NCBI GenBank assembly: GCA_944381075.1
Contig: CALWJT010000044.1
Span: 1 to 36,849, forward strand
Origin: an uncultured Clostridia bacterium
Lineage (GTDB): Bacteria > Bacillota > Clostridia > Oscillospirales > CAG-272
DNA length: 36,849 bases
Direction of reading: 5' to 3'
Position numbers and translations under genes: made by a program. The notes beneath the pieces were generated by a model. The model was not told the DNA's origin. It saw only the letters and a program-made list of their open reading frames with translations, and did not search any database. Below are positions 1 to 6,891 of the stretch, one piece after another. Position 1 is the first letter of the stretch; every line of letters begins with the position of its first letter.

Positions 1-2
1 AT

Positions 3-350
3 CGGTTTTGGAAGGTCACGGCGGCCGTGATGGCTTGCGCGGTTCCGCAGAGCGTCGAAGAGAAAAAACAGTTTCTGCTTGAGAACGGGATCGCGCTTTG
101 GGATGTCATTGCTTCCTGTGACGTGAACCATTCCTCCGACAGCAGCATCCGGAATGCCGACCCGAACGATCTCGATATCATTTTTTCACATGCGGATATC
201 CGCGCGGTTTTTACGAATGGGAAAACTGCGGACCGCTTATATCGGCGGTTTTTCGACGAAAACGCCGTATGCCTGCCTTCCACAAGCCCTGCCAATGCTG
301 CGTGGACGCTGGAAAAGCTGGTGACGGCATGGCAGTGTATCCGGATTTAA
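3..350 (+). CDS. DNA-deoxyinosine glycosylase, 3' part
   Basis: The reading frame is open from the window edge, so the true start lies upstream; the first ATG at 27 is internal to the family sequence. The visible 115 codons carry the features of the bacterial DNA-deoxyinosine (hypoxanthine) glycosylases of the uracil-DNA-glycosylase superfamily: NRFWK-like entry (RFWKV), GIALWDVIASC, the SSDSSIRNADPNDL segment, an FTNGKTA segment, and the C-terminal LPSTSPANAAW motif that contacts DNA in this superfamily. The enzyme would remove deaminated adenine (hypoxanthine) from DNA and start base excision repair. It converges on the NUDIX gene, with the two stop regions overlapping by 4 nt. The catalytic N-terminal motif is outside the window, so activity cannot be judged. 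Confidence 0.85.
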   Translation, partial: RFWKVTAAVMACAVPQSVEEKKQFLLENGIALWDVIASCDVNHSSDSSIRNADPNDLDIIFSHADIRAVFTNGKTADRLYRRFFDENAVCLPSTSPANAAWTLEKLVTAWQCIRI

Positions 351-835
351 ATGATGGATAGCAGGTGCTCGATATAATCATAGGGACAGAAATCTCCGCT
401 TTTGATCCAATCCAAAATCTGCCGGCGATTTGCCCACATGCAGTCGACGGTTTCCTCGGCCTGGAGCCGGACGCTCGATATGGGAAAGTCGGTCTGAAAC
501 AGCCATACGTCGCCGAGCCAGTCCTCTTTGCGATAGGAGAAAACACAGCGGCGGGAGGCTTTGGTGTGATCGATCCCGGTTTCTTCCCGCGTTTCCCGCA
601 GAGCGGCGGACGCGCTGTCCTCGCCGGCCAGCGCGGAACCGCCCGTACATTCCCATTTGCCGGGGAAGGGTGTTTTGTTTTGCGAACGTTTTGTGATGAA
701 GAATTCTCCGCTGCTGTTTTTCACCCAGATATGTACGACGAGATGATATTCTCCTTTGGAAAGGGGCAGACCGCGCCGGTGAAGCTTTCCGGTACGGTTT
801 CTGTCTTTGTCATAAATATCCCAATATTCTTCCAT
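347..835 (-). CDS. NUDIX hydrolase
   Basis: This is a 162-residue NUDIX protein. The Nudix box fits GX5EX7REUXEEXGU completely: it starts at GSALAGE, continues through REXREEXG and lies near residues 65-87. It therefore should bind divalent metal and hydrolyse a nucleoside diphosphate linked to another group X. The N-terminus (YWDIYDKDRNRTG) and the overall layout resemble the YfcD/isopentenyl-diphosphate-isomerase-like NUDIX branch rather than MutT; the substrate cannot be predicted. The start at 835 is preceded by GGAGAG and by a consensus minus-strand promoter at 869-897. It overlaps the 3' end of the convergent glycosylase gene by 4 nt. Being next to a deaminated-base repair gene fits nucleotide-pool housekeeping, but that link is only inferred. 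Confidence 0.9.
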   Translation of the reverse strand: MEEYWDIYDKDRNRTGKLHRRGLPLSKGEYHLVVHIWVKNSSGEFFITKRSQNKTPFPGKWECTGGSALAGEDSASAALRETREETGIDHTKASRRCVFSYRKEDWLGDVWLFQTDFPISSVRLQAEETVDCMWANRRQILDWIKSGDFCPYDYIEHLLSII

Positions 836-868
836 TTTTTATTCTCTCCTTTCCTGCCGGCCCCGTTC

Positions 869-897
869 ATCTTATCATTTGCGGATAATTTTGTCAA
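869..897 (-). promoter_or_regulatory. Promoter of NUDIX gene
   Basis: On the minus strand TTGACA (892-897) is followed by a 17-bp spacer and TAAGAT (869-874). It lies about 35 bp upstream of the NUDIX start codon. Confidence 0.75.
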
Positions 898-974
898 GAA
901 AGATGTGACGGCTTGTCAGGGATTCTCTTAAACAAATATTAAGGGGCGGCAGAGAAGGAACGAGAGGAAATTGC

Positions 975-1003
975 TTGATTTTATGAATCAGGTATGGTAT
1001 AAT
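975..1003 (+). promoter_or_regulatory. Promoter of glycolipid cassette
   Basis: TTGATT (975-980), 17-bp spacer, TATAAT (998-1003). It is diverged from the NUDIX promoter and sits about 65 bp upstream of the CrtO-like gene at 1070. Confidence 0.75.
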
Positions 1004-1069
1004 TCTAAAGTATCGGGCGTAAATTGAAAAATTGTCCGGCGCGGAAGTCGAGTTTACGGAGAGGCATCT

Positions 1070-1567
1070 ATGAAAATGATATGGGGCATTACATATATTG
1101 TGCTGGTCGCGATTTTGGCACATTATATCGGCGAACTCCTTCCCAGAAAATGGTTTGACTATGAGAAGTTCCCATACACTTCCTTTGGCTGGGAAAGGGA
1201 TGGGGATATCTATGATAAGCTCAGGATCAAAAAGTGGAAGTCCAAGCTGCCGGACCTCAGCCGTGTGGCAAAATACATGGTGCCGAAAAAGGTCACGGTC
1301 AGTATGAATTCCGGTGATGTCGATTTGCTTTTGAGAGAGACCTGCGTGGCGGAATTTATCCATGTGGCGCTTTGTATTGTTTCCGCGGGCGTGATATGGA
1401 TCACGGAGGAAGCCTATGGTGTGGTGCTTTATCTGCTTTTTGCGCTTGGAAATATCCCGTTTATTTTGGTCCAGAGATATAATCGTCCTCACCTGAAAAA
1501 ACTGCGGATGAAGATGCTTGTCAGAGAGGGGCAGCTGAAGGATGCGAGTTCTGATATTGTCATGTAA
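1070..1567 (+). CDS. CrtO-like acyltransferase family membrane protein
   Basis: A 165-residue protein with an N-terminal membrane segment (residues about 4-20) and two more hydrophobic stretches around 100-145. The segments HYIGELLPRKWFDYEKFPY, ERDGDIYDKLRIKKWKSKLPD and the following MVPKK are the pattern I recognise from the glycosyl-4,4'-diaponeurosporenoate acyltransferase (CrtO) family. Clostridial members are usually found without any carotenoid genes and are likely lipid or glycolipid modifying. Here the next two genes are a diacylglycerol-glycosyltransferase-type enzyme and a PAP2 phosphatase, overlapping in an operon, which supports a membrane-glycolipid role (inference). The start is the first ATG after a promoter; the upstream GGAGAGG at 1057-1063 is a good ribosome binding site. 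Confidence 0.7.
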   Translation: MKMIWGITYIVLVAILAHYIGELLPRKWFDYEKFPYTSFGWERDGDIYDKLRIKKWKSKLPDLSRVAKYMVPKKVTVSMNSGDVDLLLRETCVAEFIHVALCIVSAGVIWITEEAYGVVLYLLFALGNIPFILVQRYNRPHLKKLRMKMLVREGQLKDASSDIVM

Positions 1568-2681
1568 TACGGGCGGCGGACACAATTCGGCAGCGGCTGC
1601 CGTCAAGGAATATTTTGATTCTATGGACATTTCCTGCGATATTATGGATGCGCTGGCGTTCGATTCCCAGCGAAAATCTGATTTTATCAGCTGGGGACAT
1701 GTATTTGTCTATAAAAGAGCGCCGCGTCTGTTTGGAGCCGGATATAAATATACAGAGAATCATCCGCCGAAGCCCGGAAAGCAGTCTGTCATCTATCACA
1801 TCGTGAAAAAGGGAGCGGAAAGCCTCCATGATTTCCTGACAGGAGAGGGCGCGGATATCGACGTCATTGTCAGCACGCATATATTTGCCTCTATGATACT
1901 GACAGAAGTAAAAAGAAAATATCCTACATCGGTTAAAATTTATTTTATTGCGACGGACTACACGTGTAGTCCCGGCGTCGATGAGATCGACGCCGATGCT
2001 ATATTCATTCCGCACCGGGCGCTGATTTCCGATTTTACGGGCAATGGGATCCCCGAAGAAAAAATCATTGTTTCCGGAATCCCTGTCCGCCGTGCGTTCT
2101 ATGAACGGACGGCGGCAGTGCAAGCAAAGCAGGAGCTGGGACTTCCGGCTCATTCACGCATGGTCCTTATGATGTGCGGAAGCATGGGCTGCGGTCCCCT
2201 GCGTGAGCTTGCTTTTGCTCTTTCCCAGAATATCCCAACGGATACGGTGCTTGTGGTTGTATGCGGCAGCAACGAGCGACTGTATGAAAAATTTCAGAAG
2301 CTAAGCGGATTGCCCAATGTATTTGTGATCGGGTTTACGAGAAAAATCAGTCTCTATATGGATGCTGCCTCCGTTATTCTGACAAAGCCCGGCGGACTGA
2401 GCACGACAGAAGCCGCCACCAAGGGTCTGCCGATGGTGTTCATTGATGCCGTGCCGGGTTGTGAAAGCAAAAACATGGACTTTTTTGTTCGGAACGGCTT
2501 TGCTTTGACGGACAGCACGGTGGACGGCTTGGCGTCCAAGGTAAAGGAGCTGCTCACTGACAGCGGCCGGGCAGAAAGAATGTCCCTTGCGCTTCGCGAG
2601 TCTTTTGAAGGCTATGCAGCGGGGAAGATCGGCGGCTATATCCTTTCGGAGGTTTCCAATTTCAATGGTAGATTATCGTAA
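1542..2681 (+). CDS. MGDG-synthase-type glycosyltransferase
   Basis: A 379-residue GT-B glycosyltransferase of family GT28. The N-terminal MGDG-synthase domain (about 1-165) starts with VLILSCNTGGGHNSAA, the glycine-rich loop of UgtP and plant MGDG synthases. The C-terminal GT28 domain (about 190-350) has the donor-binding motif LTKPGGLSTTEA near residue 280. Family knowledge: such enzymes transfer glucose or galactose from UDP-sugar to diacylglycerol at the inner membrane face. The ATG at 1542 overlaps the upstream gene by 26 nt and is preceded by GAGAGGGG, so the two are probably translationally coupled. It also overlaps the PAP2 gene by 17 nt. The acceptor lipid cannot be told from sequence. 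Confidence 0.88.
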   Translation: MRVLILSCNTGGGHNSAAAAVKEYFDSMDISCDIMDALAFDSQRKSDFISWGHVFVYKRAPRLFGAGYKYTENHPPKPGKQSVIYHIVKKGAESLHDFLTGEGADIDVIVSTHIFASMILTEVKRKYPTSVKIYFIATDYTCSPGVDEIDADAIFIPHRALISDFTGNGIPEEKIIVSGIPVRRAFYERTAAVQAKQELGLPAHSRMVLMMCGSMGCGPLRELAFALSQNIPTDTVLVVVCGSNERLYEKFQKLSGLPNVFVIGFTRKISLYMDAASVILTKPGGLSTTEAATKGLPMVFIDAVPGCESKNMDFFVRNGFALTDSTVDGLASKVKELLTDSGRAERMSLALRESFEGYAAGKIGGYILSEVSNFNGRLS

Positions 2682-3393
2682 TTTTCGTTTCCATAAGCTA
2701 AAAACACCGGAATATTCGCATTTGAAGCTGCTTGTTTTTTGGCCGATTTATTTTCTGGCTTTTATGTTTCTTGAGAGAGGGCTGCCGTGGATAGCAGGGC
2801 TTTTCGGAAAGGAAATCACCTATTATCCGATCTGGTGCTCGTTTGACGATCTGATTCCTTTCTGCGAATGGTTCATCATTCCCTATTATATTTGGTTTGT
2901 GTTTCTGGCGGGGATGCTTCTCTATTCTATGCTGTTCGAGGTACCGGTTTTCCGGAAATACATGTGGTTTATTATCATCACTTACAGCATCACCTGTGTG
3001 ATTTATGCGGTGTTTCCGAATATGCAGGAGCTTCGTCCGACGGCTGCGGAGATCGGACGGGACAATATCCTTGTCGACGTGGCCATGTTTCTGTATGATT
3101 TTGATACCAATACCAACGTTTGTCCGTCGCTGCATGTGATCGGTTCCTTTGCGGTATTCTTCGCCGCCTGCCACAGCAAACGCCTTAGCAAATGGTATTG
3201 GATAGTGCCAATCGGCCTTCTGACGGTTCTCATCAGCTTTTCTACCGTGTTTTTAAAACAGCATTCCATCATTGATGTTCTTGCGGGACTTGCTGTGTGC
3301 GCTGTCGTATATCCTTTCGTATATCATGGGAAGACGCATAGAAAGAAAAAGGATAAAAGTGAGGCTCGCTCTGAAGAAATCAAAGATTCCTAA
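2665..3393 (+). CDS. PAP2-superfamily membrane phosphatase
   Basis: A 242-residue polytopic protein with about five to six hydrophobic segments. The PAP2 active-site elements are visible: CPSLHV near residue 150 (the PSxH motif) and STVFLKQHSIIDVLAG near 195 (the SRxxxxxHxxxD motif with the His and Asp retained). Such enzymes dephosphorylate lipid phosphates or undecaprenyl diphosphate, or act as lipid head-group transferases. I chose ATG 2665, preceded by GGAGG at 2648-2652; an earlier in-frame ATG at 2587 would run 95 nt into the glycosyltransferase and adds only shadow sequence. Its position as the last gene of the glycolipid cassette, ahead of a strong terminator, suggests it supplies diacylglycerol or recycles a lipid phosphate for the glycosyltransferase (inference). 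Confidence 0.85.
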   Translation: MVDYRNFRFHKLKTPEYSHLKLLVFWPIYFLAFMFLERGLPWIAGLFGKEITYYPIWCSFDDLIPFCEWFIIPYYIWFVFLAGMLLYSMLFEVPVFRKYMWFIIITYSITCVIYAVFPNMQELRPTAAEIGRDNILVDVAMFLYDFDTNTNVCPSLHVIGSFAVFFAACHSKRLSKWYWIVPIGLLTVLISFSTVFLKQHSIIDVLAGLAVCAVVYPFVYHGKTHRKKKDKSEARSEEIKDS

Positions 3394-3401
3394 TAGACAA
3401 T

Positions 3402-3436
3402 AAAAGCCGCGCCGAGATTCTTCCGGCGCGGCTTTT
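3402..3436 (+). terminator. Terminator of glycolipid cassette
   Basis: A perfect 13-bp inverted repeat (3402-3414 with 3424-3436), GC-rich core, 9-nt loop and T-rich 3' arm, directly after the PAP2 stop codon. Confidence 0.85.
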
Positions 3437-3487
3437 ATTGCTTTATGCCGTATGATTAAGATACGAGGAGCATGAAAAGTAGTAAAT

Positions 3488-3514
3488 TTAGCACTCTTTC
3501 TCAGAGAGTGCTAA
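3488..3514. promoter_or_regulatory. CIRCE operator (HrcA site)
   Basis: TTAGCACTC (3488-3496), 9-nt spacer, GAGTGCTAA (3506-3514). This is an exact match to the CIRCE inverted repeat bound by the heat-shock repressor HrcA. The palindrome continues to 15 bp per arm (3482-3496 and 3506-3520). It lies 215 bp upstream of hsp20, the only gene it can plausibly control here. Confidence 0.95.
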
Positions 3515-3541
3515 ATTTACAAATCGTTCATAAAAAAAGCA

Positions 3542-3568
3542 TTGTATTTTCATAATCAGGACTATAAT
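3542..3568 (+). promoter_or_regulatory. Possible hsp20 promoter
   Basis: TTGTAT (3542-3547) and a clear TATAAT (3563-3568), but the spacer is only 15 bp. This would put CIRCE upstream of the promoter, which is not the usual place for it. An alternative promoter with TTATTG (3435-3440) and TAAGAT (3457-3462), 16-bp spacer, would put CIRCE just after the transcription start, which fits HrcA better. Confidence 0.4.
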
Positions 3569-3607
3569 AAAGAGTGTAAGGGAAAAGAAAAGAGACCCTA
3601 AAGGGAG

Positions 3608-3649
3608 ATGGTTGCGATGTTTCATTTTAACCGTCCGGGTGAAGCTTAA
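3608..3649 (+). other. Possible 13-codon leader ORF before hsp20
   Basis: A short ORF (ATG 3608, second in-frame ATG 3617, stop TAA 3647-3649) lies in the hsp20 5' leader. The inner ATG is preceded by AAGGGAG. It encodes MVAMFHFNRPGEA. The ribosome site is the only support; it may be a leader peptide, a relic of an hsp20 N-terminus or chance. Confidence 0.2.
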
Positions 3650-3728
3650 TCCCAGCCGAACGCGTATGTTATAGTCGGATTAAGGCAAAATATAATAATA
3701 TCGAACTGAAAAATAGGAGGTAATTTAT

Positions 3729-4184
3729 ATGTTTGATCTCAAACCTTATGAACGTAAAAACAATGTTTCATCTTATAATCCTTTCCGCGATATGGAGGCG
3801 TTTGAGCGCAGCTTCTTCTCAAATCCGTTTGGCTTTTTCGGAGGCAATATGCTTTCTGAATTTAAAACGGATATTACCGATAACGGCAATGAATACGTTT
3901 TGGAGGCGGATCTGCCGGGCTTTAAGAAGGAAGATATCAAGCTCGATATCAACGGCGATGTCCTGACGGTGCAGGCAGAACGGCATTCTGAGCATGAAGA
4001 TAAGGACAAGAAAGACAAATATATTCGCTGTGAGCGTTCTTACGGTCTGTATTCGAGACAGTTCGACGTTTCGGAGATCGATACGGAGAATATCAAAGCA
4101 AAATATGAAGACGGCGTGCTGAAGCTTACGCTTCCGAAAAAAGCGGAAGTCGCCTCGTCGCCCAAGCGTGTGGAGATCGAATGA
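3729..4184 (+). CDS. hsp20: Hsp20 small heat-shock protein
   Basis: A 151-residue alpha-crystallin-type chaperone that holds unfolding proteins in an ATP-independent way. The alpha-crystallin domain covers about residues 40-140, with ADLPGFKKEDIKLDINGDVLT early in the domain and the conserved YEDGVLKLTLPK near the C-terminus. A short C-terminal extension follows. The start ATG has a strong AATAGGAGG ribosome site. It is a single-gene transcription unit between a CIRCE operator and a terminator, so HrcA repression with heat induction is the expected control. Length is typical for bacterial Hsp18/Hsp20. Confidence 0.95.
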   Translation: MFDLKPYERKNNVSSYNPFRDMEAFERSFFSNPFGFFGGNMLSEFKTDITDNGNEYVLEADLPGFKKEDIKLDINGDVLTVQAERHSEHEDKDKKDKYIRCERSYGLYSRQFDVSEIDTENIKAKYEDGVLKLTLPKKAEVASSPKRVEIE

Positions 4185-4189
4185 TTGCA

Positions 4190-4221
4190 AAAAACCCTTC
4201 CGGGATTCCGGAAGGGTTTTT
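4190..4221. terminator. Bidirectional terminator hsp20/rplA
   Basis: A 13-bp stem (4191-4203 with 4208-4220), 4-nt loop. Runs of T follow the stem on the plus strand and runs of A precede it, so it can end hsp20 on the plus strand and rplA on the minus strand. Confidence 0.9.
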
Positions 4222-4257
4222 CTATCCTTTCAAAAAGGGAAAATCGATTGCAGAATT

Positions 4258-4953
4258 TTAACCGCCGAGCTTGGCTGCGTTGACCTTGATGCCGGGTCCC
4301 ATCGTGGAAGCGATGACGCAGCTCTTGATATACTGACCTTTGGCGGCTGCCGGCTTTGCTTTGATGACAGCGCCCATCAGAGTATTGAAGTTGTCGGACA
4401 GCTTTTCCGCACCGAAGGATGCTTTGCCGATCGGGCAGTGAATGATGTTGGTTTTGTCAAGACGGTATTCAATCTTACCGGCCTTTGCTTCCGTGACCGC
4501 TTTTGCTACGTCCATCGTAACGGTGCCGGCCTTCGGATTCGGCATAAGTCCCTTCGGACCGAGGACCTTACCGAGACGTCCGATGACACCCATCATATCG
4601 GGCGTCGCGATGACAACGTCAAAGTCGAACCAGTTTTCCTGCGTGATCTTCTGGACCATGTCCTCCGCGCCGACGTAATCGGCTCCGGCCGCTGTCGCCG
4701 CATCCGCCTTGTCGCCCTTGGCAAAAACAAGCGTGCGCACGGTTTTGCCCGTCCCGTGGGGAAGCACGACCGCGCCGCGGACCTGCTGGTCCGCATGACG
4801 GCTGTCTACACCGAGACGGATATGGAGCTCGATGGTTTCGTCAAATTTTGCTTTGGATGTCTGGCAAACGAGCGAAATGGCTTCGTCTGCGTCGTAGAGT
4901 TTTGTTTTTTCTATCAGCTTTGCGCTGTCCTGATATTTTTTTCCTTTAAACAT
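4258..4953 (-). CDS. rplA: 50S ribosomal protein L1
   Basis: A 231-residue L1 protein, normal length, forming the mobile L1 stalk at the ribosomal E site. Recognisable family segments are [36 protein letters not shown], and [11 protein letters not shown] in the second half. The start ATG follows a GGGGAGGAG ribosome site, 22 nt after rplK. It is the last gene of the operon: a terminator at 4190-4221 follows, and rplJ-rplL, which usually come next, are absent. In E. coli L1 represses its own operon by binding the mRNA leader of rplK; a structured spacer precedes rplK here as well. Confidence 0.98.
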   Translation of the reverse strand: MFKGKKYQDSAKLIEKTKLYDADEAISLVCQTSKAKFDETIELHIRLGVDSRHADQQVRGAVVLPHGTGKTVRTLVFAKGDKADAATAAGADYVGAEDMVQKITQENWFDFDVVIATPDMMGVIGRLGKVLGPKGLMPNPKAGTVTMDVAKAVTEAKAGKIEYRLDKTNIIHCPIGKASFGAEKLSDNFNTLMGAVIKAKPAAAKGQYIKSCVIASTMGPGIKVNAAKLGG

Positions 4954-4975
4954 TTTCGTTACTCCTCCCCCGAAA

Positions 4976-5401
4976 TCAGTCTGTGACCGTGACGCCCATG
5001 CTGCGCGCCGTACCTGCGATCATGCTCATTGCGGCTTCCAGGGAAGCGGCATTGAGATCGGGCATTTTGGTTTCGGCGATCTTTTTGACCTGCTCCTTGG
5101 TGATGGAAGCAACCTTTGTTTTGTTGGGAGCGCCGGATGCCGTTTCGATTCCGCAGGCCTTTTTGATCAGAACTGCTGCCGGCGGCGTTTTGGTGATGAA
5201 AGAGAACGAACGGTCTGCAAATACCGTGATGACGACCGGGATAATAAGTCCCATATCGTTTTTGGTGCGTTCATTGAATTCCTTGGTGAAGGCAGCGATA
5301 TTGACGCCGTGCTGACCAAGCGCCGGACCGACCGGCGGCTGAGGCGTCGCTTTTCCTGCCGGAAGCTGCAATTTGATATATGCTGCGATTTTCTTTGCCA
5401 T
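4976..5401 (-). CDS. rplK: 50S ribosomal protein L11
   Basis: A 141-residue L11, normal length, part of the GTPase-associated centre together with L10 and L7/L12. Typical segments: [20 protein letters not shown] at the start, [15 protein letters not shown] in the middle, and the C-terminal rRNA-binding GTARSMGV. The ATG at 5401 has CGGAGG in front of it. It is separated from nusG by 99 nt that contain two hairpins and from rplA by 22 nt. Confidence 0.98.
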   Translation of the reverse strand: MAKKIAAYIKLQLPAGKATPQPPVGPALGQHGVNIAAFTKEFNERTKNDMGLIIPVVITVFADRSFSFITKTPPAAVLIKKACGIETASGAPNKTKVASITKEQVKKIAETKMPDLNAASLEAAMSMIAGTARSMGVTVTD

Positions 5402-5500
5402 GATTGATACCTCCGAATGTGGTGTATGCCGGGAGAAATGCGAAAAATTTTTCTCCCTCCCACAGATTTTGCCTCCCGAAAGGGAAGCGGTGACATAAAT
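5402..5500 (-). promoter_or_regulatory. Structured rplK leader, candidate L1 autoregulatory site
   Basis: The nusG-rplK spacer folds on the minus strand into two hairpins. One pairs 5450-5457 with 5431-5438 (GGGAGAAA with TTTCTCCC). The other pairs 5482-5488 with 5471-5477 (GCUUCCC with GGGAGGC, UUUC loop). The G-rich and C-rich arms could also pair with each other in alternative ways. In E. coli, L1 binds the rplK leader to repress translation. That this spacer does the same is inference; I cannot match it to a defined L1 motif. Confidence 0.45.
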
Positions 5501-6040
5501 TTAATTTTCCGCCGCAATGCTCGTGATATCGAGCTCGACCGGCGTTTGACGTCCGAAAACAGACGCTGTGACCGTGACCTTTTTCATGTCCGGCGAAATC
5601 TCCGATATGGTTCCGGTAAATCCGGACATCGGACCGCTTTTGATGCTGACCCTGTCGCCGACCTTGAAGCTTATCGCTGCCATCTTGGGGGCGGATTCCA
5701 CACCCAGCGCCTCCACTTCTTTGTCCGTAAGCGGAACGGGACGGGAACCGGGCCCGACAAATCCCGTGGCGCCTGTGATGGTCATCACGATATGCCATGT
5801 CTCGTCTGTCATGACCATTTTCACAAAAACATAGCTCGGGAACAGCTTGGACTCGCTTTCCTTGACCACGCCCTCGGCGTTGGTCTGCGATGTCAGCTCA
5901 ACTGGAATCTTTACCTCTGTGATGAGATGGGAAATGCCGCGGTTTTCGATGATTTTTTCCAGATTGGTTTTTACCTTGTTTTCATAACCGGAGTAGGTAT
6001 GCACGACATACCATTTTGCTGTATTTGCATTTTCGATCAT
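5501..6040 (-). CDS. nusG: Transcription factor NusG
   Basis: A 179-residue NusG. The N-terminal NGN domain (about 8-110) begins WYVVHTYSGYENKVKTNLE. The C-terminal KOW domain (about 125-175) includes VGDRVSIKSGPMSGFTGTI. It binds RNA polymerase and modulates pausing and coupling. The start ATG at 6040 follows GGGATGGGATGACAA, with the AGGGATGGGA part as a modest ribosome site. It lies 21 nt after secE in the normal order. Confidence 0.98.
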   Translation of the reverse strand: MIENANTAKWYVVHTYSGYENKVKTNLEKIIENRGISHLITEVKIPVELTSQTNAEGVVKESESKLFPSYVFVKMVMTDETWHIVMTITGATGFVGPGSRPVPLTDKEVEALGVESAPKMAAISFKVGDRVSIKSGPMSGFTGTISEISPDMKKVTVTASVFGRQTPVELDITSIAAEN

Positions 6041-6061
6041 TTGTCATCCCATCCCTTTTGC

Positions 6062-6307
6062 TTACGATACCGGACGGATGAAATCGATGAGATCCTTGAG
6101 AGCGAACAGACCCTGATTGAGACCATAATCGATGACGGCCAGCAAAGCACCGACGATGATGATCCCGCCTAAAACGACTGTAGAATTTTTCAAAAGCTGC
6201 TTAGGAGTCGGCCATACGAGCTTTTTAAATTCACTTCTGCAGTCCTTGAAATATTTTCTGAGTCTTGACCAAATGCTGGGCTTTTTGGGTTTGGTTGATT
6301 CAGCCAT
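6062..6307 (-). CDS. secE: Preprotein translocase subunit SecE
   Basis: An 81-residue SecE. A basic cytoplasmic part (FKDCRSEFKKLVWPTPKQ, the conserved amphipathic helix of the family) is followed by one transmembrane helix at about residues 45-66. It is a structural part of the SecYEG channel. Start ATG at 6307 follows AAGGAGGAAAAA. Neighbours rpmG and nusG are in the standard order. The tRNA-Trp often found before secE in Firmicutes is not present in the 47-nt gap to rpmG. Confidence 0.97.
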   Translation of the reverse strand: MAESTKPKKPSIWSRLRKYFKDCRSEFKKLVWPTPKQLLKNSTVVLGGIIIVGALLAVIDYGLNQGLFALKDLIDFIRPVS

Positions 6308-6354
6308 TTTTTCCTCCTTACCGCCTTATGGATAAGGCGTCCCATGGTTTACGC

Positions 6355-6504
6355 TTACTTTGTTTCCTTGTGAAGCGTGTGTTTGCGGCAGAACTTGCAG
6401 TACTTGTTCATTTCGAGTCTGTCGGGATCGTTTTTCTTGTTTTTGGTCGTGTCATAATTCCTTTGCTTGCATTCCGAGCAGGCGAGAGTGATCTTAACGC
6501 GCAT
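6355..6504 (-). CDS. rpmG: 50S ribosomal protein L33, zinc-type
   Basis: A 49-residue L33 starting [15 protein letters not shown] chose ATG 6504, which has AGGAGGTG in front; a longer in-frame start would add an unrelated 31-residue extension. Two CxxC pairs are present (CSEC near residue 9 and CKFC near 37), so this is the zinc-binding C+ form of L33. First gene of the rpmG-secE-nusG-rplK-rplA operon. Confidence 0.96.
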   Translation of the reverse strand: MRVKITLACSECKQRNYDTTKNKKNDPDRLEMNKYCKFCRKHTLHKETK

Positions 6505-6533
6505 TTCGGCACCTCCTATTTGTATTTGAAACC

Positions 6534-6569
6534 AAAAAAGGCTTCTGTTTGAGCATAAAAAACAGAAGC
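6534..6569 (-). terminator. Attenuator-like hairpin in rpmG leader
   Basis: On the minus strand a 10-bp stem (6560-6569 with 6541-6550) is followed at once by C and six T, a standard intrinsic terminator. It lies inside the 5' leader, between the operon promoter (6691-6719) and rpmG, only 30 nt before the ribosome site. It could therefore act as an attenuator. The leader upstream of it also holds a small GGAA-tetraloop hairpin near 6595-6611 and an SD-like GGGAGG (6646-6651) without a start codon at proper distance. Confidence 0.6.
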
Positions 6570-6690
6570 GAATGTAACAAAACATAGACGGTTGCATTCC
6601 TGCAATCGCCTGATCTTGAATTTTCCATTCGGTCCGTTTTTCGTACCTCCCTCACATCGAATCTAAATTCCTATTCGCAGAGGTAACAAT

Positions 6691-6719
6691 AGAATAGCAC
6701 GAAAACACGGAACTGTCAA
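6691..6719 (-). promoter_or_regulatory. Promoter of rpmG-secE-nusG-rplK-rplA
   Basis: TTGACA (6714-6719), 17-bp spacer, TATTCT (6691-6696) on the minus strand. The start would be near 6684, giving a leader of about 180 nt before rpmG. Confidence 0.8.
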
Positions 6720-6849
6720 GGGATTTTTTCAATTTTTTCACATGATTTGCCTGACAAAACAATTTTTTTTTGCGGATCGGGATGCTTGTCATGGCAAATG
6801 GCGGCTTGCCAGTTTGCCAATGTTCTTACCGGGAAAAGGATATTTTCGG

Positions 6850-6882
6850 CAAAAGAAAATCTCCCCTTGAAGAAGGGGAGAT
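6850..6882 (-). terminator. Terminator of obgE
   Basis: A 10-bp perfect stem (6873-6882 with 6859-6868), 4-nt loop, followed on the minus strand by TTTCTTTT. It lies 10 nt after the obgE stop codon. Confidence 0.88.
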
Positions 6883-6891
6883 GCGGGCACG

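Noticed and set aside
6494-6628. A 44-codon leader ORF upstream of and overlapping rpmG
   Set aside because: The Shine-Dalgarno-like GGGAGG is too far (about 16 nt) from its ATG, and the product has no recognisable features.
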